A stretch of 5,962 nt of DNA, from NCBI GenBank assembly GCA_034429475.1, contig DAOUGD010000301.1, forward strand, positions 1 to 5,962. The letters run 5' to 3'. Position 1 is the first letter of the stretch. Each line of letters starts with the position of its first letter. The notes below the pieces were generated by a model. The model was not told where the DNA came from, did no database searches, and saw nothing but the letters and a program-made list of their open reading frames with translations. This document shows positions 1 to 5,048 of this stretch, in pieces. A program made the translations under genes and the position numbers. This DNA comes from JAKQHY01 sp034429475. GTDB lineage: Bacteria; Chloroflexota; Anaerolineae; B4-G1; SLSP01.

Positions 1-20
1 GCGGGCGGTGTACCGCCCGC
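1..20. other. GC-rich perfect hairpin at window edge
   Basis: The 8-base arms GCGGGCGG and CCGCCCGC are exact reverse complements around the loop TGTA; the T-A pair can extend the stem to 9 bp. It could be the stem of a terminator for a gene lying left of the window. However, no T-run follows directly: the next bases are GCAAACACGCC, and only a weak CTCTTT appears about 10 bases later. It could equally be a structured leader element or one unit of a dispersed repeat. The structure is certain from the sequence; its role is not. Confidence 0.5.
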
Positions 21-41
21 GCAAACACGCCTCTTTAATCT

Positions 42-62
42 GCCGCTTTAGCGGCCTGCTTT
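42..62 (+). terminator. Small hairpin with weak T tail, possible terminator or leader structure
   Basis: GCCGC (42-46) and GCGGC (51-55) form a perfect 5-bp stem with a TTTA loop, followed by CTGCTTT. The stem is short and the T tail poor for an intrinsic terminator. It lies only about a dozen bases before the ribosome binding site of the first gene, so it may be a leader structure. Together with the hairpin at 1-20 it marks the upstream boundary of the transporter gene. Confidence 0.25.
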
Positions 63-66
63 GAAA

Positions 67-73
67 GGGGAGG
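67..73 (+). promoter_or_regulatory. Ribosome binding site that decides the GTG start at 79
   Basis: GGGGAGG ends 5 bases before the GTG at 79-81, which is ideal Shine-Dalgarno spacing. The frame is also open from a TTG at 61. That TTG has only a hairpin upstream and no purine-rich site, and starting there would place this Shine-Dalgarno sequence inside the coding region. GTG 79 is therefore preferred. Confidence 0.7.
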
Positions 74-78
74 GCAGC

Positions 79-3000
79 GTGAGTAACGCATTTCCATACA
101 TCCTGCAAATCCGTATGGGGACTGGCGTCCCTGATGAACACCCGCTGTGGCAGGGCGAGCTGACGCTGGGCCGCGCGCGCGATAACGATGTGATCCTGGA
201 CGATCCGAAAGTGTCGCGCCACCACTTGAAGCTGATCGTGACGCCGCAGATGCTCCTGGCGCTGGATTTAGGCTCCCACAACGGCGTCCAGTTGAACGGA
301 CAGCCGCTCTCGCCCCGTGCGCCGACGCCCTTCCAGCCGGGGGACGTGCTGACAGCCGGCGCCTTCGCCATCAGCCTGCGGCCTGTGAGCGCGCAGGCGT
401 CCGCGCCGGCCTTGCCCGCCGAGCGGCTGATGTTTAGCACACAGCCCGGCCTGACGCTCTCGGCTCCGCAGCAATTTTCCAAACAGCTTCTCGACCAGCC
501 CTCCCTCACCATCGGGCGCGCGCTCGACAATGAACTGATAGTCAACTACGGGCGTATCTCGGCCCACCACGCGCGGATCGAGCAGACGCCCAACGGTTAC
601 ATGTTGACCGATCTCAACAGCAGCAACGGCAGCTTCTACAACGGACAGCGCGTCGCCAGCCGCCTGCTGGCCGATGGCGACGTGATCTATTTGGGCGGGC
701 AGGACGTGGCCGTGCAATTCCGTGCGTACCTGGGATTGATGCCCGCGCCCGCCGCCCCTGCCGCCACCGTGCAGCCCGTCAAACCGCTCGACCTGCGCGG
801 CAAGGACCTCATGAAGATCGGGCGCGCCTCCGACAACGACGTGGTGCTCGACCATCCCCAAATCAGCCGCTACCACGCGCAACTGGAACGTCTGGGCGGA
901 CGCTACCGCCTCACCGATTTGAAAAGCGCCAACGGGGTCTTCCTCAACGGCAAGAAGGTGGAAAAGGAAGCCTGGCCTGCCGAAGGCGACGAATTGCGCC
1001 TCGGCCCGTACCGGCTCGTCTTTGCCGAAGACGGCATCCAGCAGTTGGCCGACGAAGGCGTCCGCCTGGACGTGTTCGGCCTGCAAAAGTGGGTGCGCCC
1101 CGACCTCAACCTGCTGCAAGACCTCTACCTCAGCATCTACTCCCAGGAGTTTGTGGCGCTGGTGGGAATGAGCGGCGCGGGCAAATCCACGTTTATGGAC
1201 GCCGTCAACGGCTTCCGCCCCGGCACGCACGGCACGGTGCTGGTGAACGGCGACAATCTCTACGAAAATTTCGACATGTACCGCAACGACATGGGCTACG
1301 TGCCGCAAAGGGACATCGTCCACAAAGAACTGACGGTTCACGACGCGCTGGATTACGCGGCGCAACTGCGGATGCCGGCCGACACGTCCCCGGCGGAGCG
1401 CGAGCGCCGCGTGCAGGAAGTGATGCAAGACCTGGGGCTGGATGAACGCCAGGACGTGCAGATCAGCAAAATCTCCGGGGGGCAGCTTAAGCGGGTGTCC
1501 ATCGGCGTGGAGTTGATCACCCAGCCCCGCCTCTTTTTCCTGGACGAGCCGACCAGCGGCCTCGACCCCGGCACGGAGTACACGATGATGCGTCTGCTGC
1601 GCCACCTGGCCGACCAGGGGCGCACCATCATGCTGATCACGCACGCCACCAAGAACATGATGCTCTGCGACAAGGTCATCATCCTGGTGCGCGGCGGCTA
1701 TCTGGCCTACTATGGCCCGCCCGAAGAGGCGCTGACGTACTTCGACCGGTATCGCACGGACGAAGAGCGCCGCGTGAAGGCGATGGAATTCGACGACATC
1801 TACAACATCCTGGAGGACAAGGCGCGCGGCAAGCCGGAACAATGGGCAGAACGGTACAAAGCCGCCGAACCGTACCGCAAGTACGTGGTGGAACGCCTAC
1901 AGGCGACGCAACCGCCAACGGAACCCGCCGCCCCGGCGCGCCCGTCCCAGGCGGCGCTGCCCGGCGCCAGCGTGAAGCGGGTGTCCGCGCTGCGCCAGTT
2001 GCGGATTCTGGCGTCCCGCAACCTCAAGATCATCACGCAGGATAAGCGCGGCCTGCTGATGATGGCCCTCATGCCCGTCATCCTGGGCGCGATGGACTTG
2101 ATCTGGGGCCTCAAGCTGTTCGATCCGGTGGACGGCAATCCGACCCGCGCGGTGATGATGCTGTTTGTGACAGCGGTGATCACGATGATGGCCGGGGCGT
2201 TGAGCAGCATCTACGAAATCGTCAAAGAAGCCGACATCTACAAACGCGAGCGGGCCATCAACCTGAAGCTCTGGCCCTACGTGCTCTCGAAAGTCTGGGT
2301 GGGTATCTTGCTGGCCCTGTACCAGACGACGGTGCTGATGCTTTTCAAAGTCCTCTTCGTCGTGCGGCCCGGCAGTTTGCCCGCCGGGGACGCCGCCTAT
2401 CTGCCGTTCTACGTCACCGTCTTCCTGGGCATCCTCGCCGGCTACATGACCGGCCTGGCGATTTCCGCCAGCGTGCCCAAGGCTGAGCAGGCGATGCTCA
2501 TCCTCATCATCGTCGTGATCGCCGAGATCGTCTTTTCCGGCGCGCTGCTCCCCCTGCCGGACACGCCCGGCCACCAGATCATCAGCCCGCTCCTCAGCAA
2601 CCGGTGGACGGTCGAGGCGTTCATCAACCTGACCGGCATCGGCGATCTGCTGGTAGCCGATCCCTGCTGGGGCGACCGCGAGAAAGAGGGCGCGGCCGGT
2701 TGGAACGCGCTACTCGACGCAAGCGACGCGGAGAAGCGCGCGGAAGGCTGCACATGCATGGGGTCGCGTAGCTTCGAGACGTGCGCTGCCTTCCCCGGCA
2801 TCCTCAACCCGGACTTCTACACGGCGGACGCGCAAGGTGCGTTGGCCGAGGTCGAACCCGCGCGCCCGGAACGCCCCACGCCCTACCCGCAGCCGACGGC
2901 CCTGCCCTCGCCCACGCCTAAGCCTACCGCCACGCCCGCATCGAATGCACCGCCGTCGGATTATCCCCAGTGCGTGGCGATGCTGGACGAGAGCCAGGAA

Positions 3001-3366
3001 ACGGCCAGGACGCGCTGCGAGGAACAGATTGACGCGATCCAGGAACAGCAGGAAGACTACTCCGATCAACGGCAGACGCAACTGGACGAGTACACCGAGC
3101 AGCGCAACGATCAGGGCGACGAGTACGAGGCGATGATGACCGGCGCGGACGGCGCCGGCGGCTGGGCGCAGGCCAAGCAGGATTGGACCCAGAACCGCCA
3201 GAAGGCCATCAGCAGCGCCGAGGGTCTGCTCAAGAACATCTTTGAGAGCTATGGCTACGCCTTCCAGGGAGATGTTTACATCCGCTGGGCCTGGATCGGC
3301 GGCCTGAGCGCGGCGTTGTTCGGCCTGATCATCATCTTCCAGAAACGGAAAGACGCGGTGCATTAG
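79..3366 (+). CDS. Triple-FHA ABC transporter, ABCG/ABC-2 type half-transporter fusion (Rv1747-like)
   Basis: A 1095-residue membrane exporter half fused to phosphothreonine readers (residues counted from GTG 79). Three FHA domains each keep the binding residues: FHA1 (about 5-102) G31-R32, S46/H49, N68; FHA2 (about 118-222) G146-R147, S161/H164, N183; FHA3 (about 240-325) G248-R249, S263/H266, N285. The ATPase domain has Walker A GMSGAGKST (363-371), Q-loop Q410, signature SGGQ (466-469), Walker B D489 with catalytic E490, and H522, so it looks active. Membrane helices are near 658-678, 691-711, 741-762, 774-799, 805-826 and 1072-1088. RER at 723-725 sits in the segment between helices 2 and 3. 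Helices 5 and 6 are separated by about 245 residues predicted outside, with six Cys, a Pro/Thr stretch and a charged Gln/Glu-rich region. Domain order matches mycobacterial Rv1747, which has two FHA domains and is a kinase substrate. It probably works as a homodimer; the substrate is unknown. The following kinase and phosphatase genes suggest phospho-control. Confidence 0.93.
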   Translation: MSNAFPYILQIRMGTGVPDEHPLWQGELTLGRARDNDVILDDPKVSRHHLKLIVTPQMLLALDLGSHNGVQLNGQPLSPRAPTPFQPGDVLTAGAFAISLRPVSAQASAPALPAERLMFSTQPGLTLSAPQQFSKQLLDQPSLTIGRALDNELIVNYGRISAHHARIEQTPNGYMLTDLNSSNGSFYNGQRVASRLLADGDVIYLGGQDVAVQFRAYLGLMPAPAAPAATVQPVKPLDLRGKDLMKIGRASDNDVVLDHPQISRYHAQLERLGGRYRLTDLKSANGVFLNGKKVEKEAWPAEGDELRLGPYRLVFAEDGIQQLADEGVRLDVFGLQKWVRPDLNLLQDLYLSIYSQEFVALVGMSGAGKSTFMDAVNGFRPGTHGTVLVNGDNLYENFDMYRNDMGYVPQRDIVHKELTVHDALDYAAQLRMPADTSPAERERRVQEVMQDLGLDERQDVQISKISGGQLKRVSIGVELITQPRLFFLDEPTSGLDPGTEYTMMRLLRHLADQGRTIMLITHATKNMMLCDKVIILVRGGYLAYYGPPEEALTYFDRYRTDEERRVKAMEFDDIYNILEDKARGKPEQWAERYKAAEPYRKYVVERLQATQPPTEPAAPARPSQAALPGASVKRVSALRQLRILASRNLKIITQDKRGLLMMALMPVILGAMDLIWGLKLFDPVDGNPTRAVMMLFVTAVITMMAGALSSIYEIVKEADIYKRERAINLKLWPYVLSKVWVGILLALYQTTVLMLFKVLFVVRPGSLPAGDAAYLPFYVTVFLGILAGYMTGLAISASVPKAEQAMLILIIVVIAEIVFSGALLPLPDTPGHQIISPLLSNRWTVEAFINLTGIGDLLVADPCWGDREKEGAAGWNALLDASDAEKRAEGCTCMGSRSFETCAAFPGILNPDFYTADAQGALAEVEPARPERPTPYPQPTALPSPTPKPTATPASNAPPSDYPQCVAMLDESQETARTRCEEQIDAIQEQQEDYSDQRQTQLDEYTEQRNDQGDEYEAMMTGADGAGGWAQAKQDWTQNRQKAISSAEGLLKNIFESYGYAFQGDVYIRWAWIGGLSAALFGLIIIFQKRKDAVH

Positions 3367-3419
3367 GAGATAGGAGTTAGGAGTTAGGGGTTAGGAGTTA
3401 GGAGTTAGGAGTTAGGACG
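3364..3419. repeat. Purine-rich heptamer array, eight TAGGAGT-type units
   Basis: Eight uninterrupted 7-base units start exactly at the stop codon of the transporter gene: TAGGAGA, TAGGAGT twice, TAGGGGT, TAGGAGT three times, TAGGACG. The stop codon TAG is the first three bases of unit one. Six units contain AGGAG, a Shine-Dalgarno core, but no start codon follows at a useful distance. The arrangement resembles the short tandemly repeated heptamers known from filamentous cyanobacteria; that likeness is from memory, not a search. Confidence 0.9.
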
Positions 3420-3435
3420 GATCAGCGGATCAGCG
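3420..3435. repeat. Tandem 8-base duplication GATCAGCG
   Basis: GATCAGCG occurs twice in a row between the two heptamer arrays. With the following AATGGTTTCTGTC it forms the spacer between the purine-rich and pyrimidine-rich arms. No function is apparent; it could be a replication-slippage product. Confidence 0.7.
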
Positions 3436-3448
3436 AATGGTTTCTGTC

Positions 3449-3490
3449 CCCTATTCCCTACTCCCTACTCCCTACTCCCTACTCCCTACT
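3449..3490. repeat. Pyrimidine-rich heptamer array, six CCCTACT-type units
   Basis: Six contiguous units, one CCCTATT and five CCCTACT, end 3 bases before the ribosome binding site of the kinase gene. On the minus strand this reads GGG runs separated by AGTA, giving six G-runs with 4-base loops, which fits the common G-quadruplex pattern. Its reverse complement (TAGGGAG) is close to the upstream TAGGAGT unit. The two arrays can therefore pair as an imperfect hairpin, roughly six of seven bases per unit with a bulge on each side. Confidence 0.9.
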
Positions 3491-3493
3491 TCC

Positions 3494-3500
3494 AAAGGAG
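3494..3500 (+). promoter_or_regulatory. Ribosome binding site of the kinase gene
   Basis: AAAGGAG ends 4 bases before the ATG at 3505. It directly abuts the pyrimidine-rich heptamer array, whose CTCC stretches could pair with GGAG in the transcript and mask the site. The strong match fixes the kinase start. Confidence 0.75.
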
Positions 3501-3504
3501 CAGC

Positions 3505-4938
3505 ATGGAAAAACCCATCACTATCGGCCCTTACCAACTGCACCAGGAGTTGGGACGCGGCAAGCACACGATTGTCTACCAGGCCACCCAGGTGACGCTG
3601 GGGCGCACGGTCGCCATTAAAGTGCTGCGCCATCGCAGCCCGGAGGCGCTCAAGAAATTCCAGGCGGAAGTACGGCTTTCGGCCCAACTCAACCATCCCG
3701 GCGTGCGCCGCATCCACGACGCCGGCCAGACGCCCGACGGCTACCCCTACGTGGTGATGGAGTACGTGGAACATTCGCTGCGGGACGTGATGCGGGAACG
3801 GCAGGCGCAGCATCGCCCGTTCACCCGCGAAGAAGTGGTGCAGTTATTGCACCCCGTCGTGGAAGCTCTGGACAGCATCCACGCGCAGGGCTTGGTGCAT
3901 CTGGACCTCAAGCCGGAAAACATCCTGGTGTTTGCAGACGGCCACGCGGTGTTGGCAGACTTTGGTAGCGTGCGCCGGCGGGACGAAGCAACCGGCGAAG
4001 GCACGCCGACGTACACGTCGCCGGAACAAGCCGCCGGCGATCTGCCCGTCGGCCCGTGGAGCGATGTGTATGCGTTGGGCGTGCTGTTGTACGAGATGTT
4101 GACCGGCGCCTTGCCCTTCCACGGTGAGAGCGACATCGTGCTGCTGCGTCAGCATCTTCAGGATGAGCCGCCGCCCCTACGCCAGTTTGCCCCCTCCCTG
4201 GATCGCGCCCTGGAGCGCGTGGTGCTCTCCGCCCTCCACAAAGACCCCCATTTGCGCCCAGTCAGCGCGGGGGTGCTGCTGCACGAGGTGCAGGAACGCC
4301 ACTCCACCCCGTTGGAAATCGCGGTGGCGACGGTGCAGGAACGTCCCCACCTGGCTTTGATCCCGGCGGGAGGCATTGTGTTGGTGGCGATGCTGGCTCT
4401 GCTCGTGGGGGGCGTGATTCACTTCCCGTCGTCTTCCGCCACCGCTACTCCCATTTCGTCGCCGCACGCCACCCATCCGACGCTGGCAATGCCGACCGCC
4501 ACCCTGGCGACCTCGCCAGAAGCTACCCCCCGCCCCTCACCCGTGCCATCCCGCACCCCCGCGCCCACATCCACACCCGCGCCGAAGAAGCCGACTGCGA
4601 CGCCGGTGAGCGTCACCCCCACGCCCGCTTGCGCCCTGGTGGTTCCCACGCTGCGCGCGCCCATCAACAGTGCCGTTGTCACCATCACGAAAATCGAGTT
4701 CAGGTGGGAGGGCGCGTTGTGTGGCCAGCAAACCTATCAAGTGCGCCTGCGCAATACCAGCAACACCGACCCCAAGTGCGAGACGAAAAGCCTGACCAGC
4801 CCGCCTCTCTCGGAGCCGTCCTGGGTGCAAGAATTGAGCGGTAGTTGTTACGGAGATTGGCAATGGGAAGTGGTAGTGATGCAGGGCGATAAGATCGTCA
4901 CCCAGAGTAGCACCGGTTACTTTAACTTCCATTTGTGA
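3505..4938 (+). CDS. Membrane-anchored Ser/Thr protein kinase with extracytoplasmic beta-rich domain
   Basis: A 477-residue Hanks-type kinase, probably the writer for the adjacent FHA-ABC protein. The kinase domain spans about 10-265: glycine loop GRGKHTIVY (17-25, third glycine replaced by T22), K39 in VAIK, E55, catalytic HLDLKPEN (132-139, D134 and N139 present), DFG 152-154, SPE 172-174, D187 in SDVYALG and R251. The usual HRD arginine is L133, so this is a non-RD kinase. Only 11 residues separate DFG from GTPTY, about eight fewer than in PknB. One membrane helix lies at about 286-307. A Thr/Pro/Ala-rich linker (about 310-374) then leads to an extracytoplasmic domain (376-477) with four Cys (376, 406, 425, 448). 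Its Trp/Tyr spacing (FRW, YQVRL, WQWEV, YFNF) suggests a fibronectin III/Ig-like beta sandwich. There are no PASTA repeats. The gap from the transporter gene is 138 bases, so cotranscription is plausible but unproven. Kinase identity is firm; the sensor role is inferred. Confidence 0.93.
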   Translation: MEKPITIGPYQLHQELGRGKHTIVYQATQVTLGRTVAIKVLRHRSPEALKKFQAEVRLSAQLNHPGVRRIHDAGQTPDGYPYVVMEYVEHSLRDVMRERQAQHRPFTREEVVQLLHPVVEALDSIHAQGLVHLDLKPENILVFADGHAVLADFGSVRRRDEATGEGTPTYTSPEQAAGDLPVGPWSDVYALGVLLYEMLTGALPFHGESDIVLLRQHLQDEPPPLRQFAPSLDRALERVVLSALHKDPHLRPVSAGVLLHEVQERHSTPLEIAVATVQERPHLALIPAGGIVLVAMLALLVGGVIHFPSSSATATPISSPHATHPTLAMPTATLATSPEATPRPSPVPSRTPAPTSTPAPKKPTATPVSVTPTPACALVVPTLRAPINSAVVTITKIEFRWEGALCGQQTYQVRLRNTSNTDPKCETKSLTSPPLSEPSWVQELSGSCYGDWQWEVVVMQGDKIVTQSSTGYFNFHL

Positions 4939-4956
4939 AATGTCACGGGTATGTTT

Positions 4957-5008
4957 CGTATTGCGTATTCCGTATTCCGTTTTTACGCACTACGGAATAC
5001 GCACTACG
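4957..5008. repeat. 24-bp imperfect inverted repeat made of heptamers
   Basis: The left arm (4957-4980) and right arm (4985-5008) are reverse complements at 21 of 24 positions around the loop TTTT. The left arm is three CGTATTG/C units plus CGT. The right arm is made of ACGCACT, ACGGAAT, ACGCACT and ACG. The 14-base core GTGCGTATTCCGTA matches the left arm TTGCGTATTCCGTA except at its first base. It starts 18 bases after the kinase stop codon. No T-run follows the stem (the next bases are TCATTGAAAC), so it is not a standard intrinsic terminator. It may act as a processing or stability hairpin between the kinase and phosphatase messages, or be a mobile palindromic repeat. Confidence 0.88.
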
Positions 5009-5037
5009 TCATTGAAACACACCTAAGTCAACAATAT

Positions 5038-5042
5038 GAGGT
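5038..5042 (+). promoter_or_regulatory. Probable ribosome binding site of the phosphatase gene
   Basis: GAGGT ends 6 bases before the ATG at 5049, a weak to moderate match with good spacing. An in-frame ATG at 5067 has only ACGTCAG before it and no purine-rich site, so 5049 is the preferred start. Confidence 0.5.
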
Positions 5043-5048
5043 AGGCGT

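Noticed and set aside
61..78. TTG at 61 as start of the transporter
   Set aside because: It has no ribosome binding site upstream, and the strong GGGGAGG lies downstream of it at ideal distance from GTG 79.
268..1842. Long open frame on the minus strand opposite the transporter gene (524 codons)
   Set aside because: It is a GC-rich shadow of the plus-strand gene. Its translation is His/Val/Arg-rich without recognisable motifs, while the plus strand carries complete FHA and ATPase motifs.
2875..2963. Frameshift or assembly error in the Thr/Pro-rich part of the transporter
   Set aside because: The frame is continuous through it to a membrane helix and a basic C-terminus, and a similar linker occurs in the kinase, so it is a genuine low-complexity linker.
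2710..3363. Minus-strand open frame opposite the 3' end of the transporter gene
   Set aside because: Same composition artefact; the plus-strand frame encodes the outer loop and last membrane helix without a break.
3364..3490. CRISPR array
   Set aside because: Units are 7 bases and contiguous, without unique spacers.
4957..5008. Rho-independent terminator of the kinase gene
   Set aside because: The stem is long and strong, but no T-run follows on the plus strand; the T-run is in the loop.
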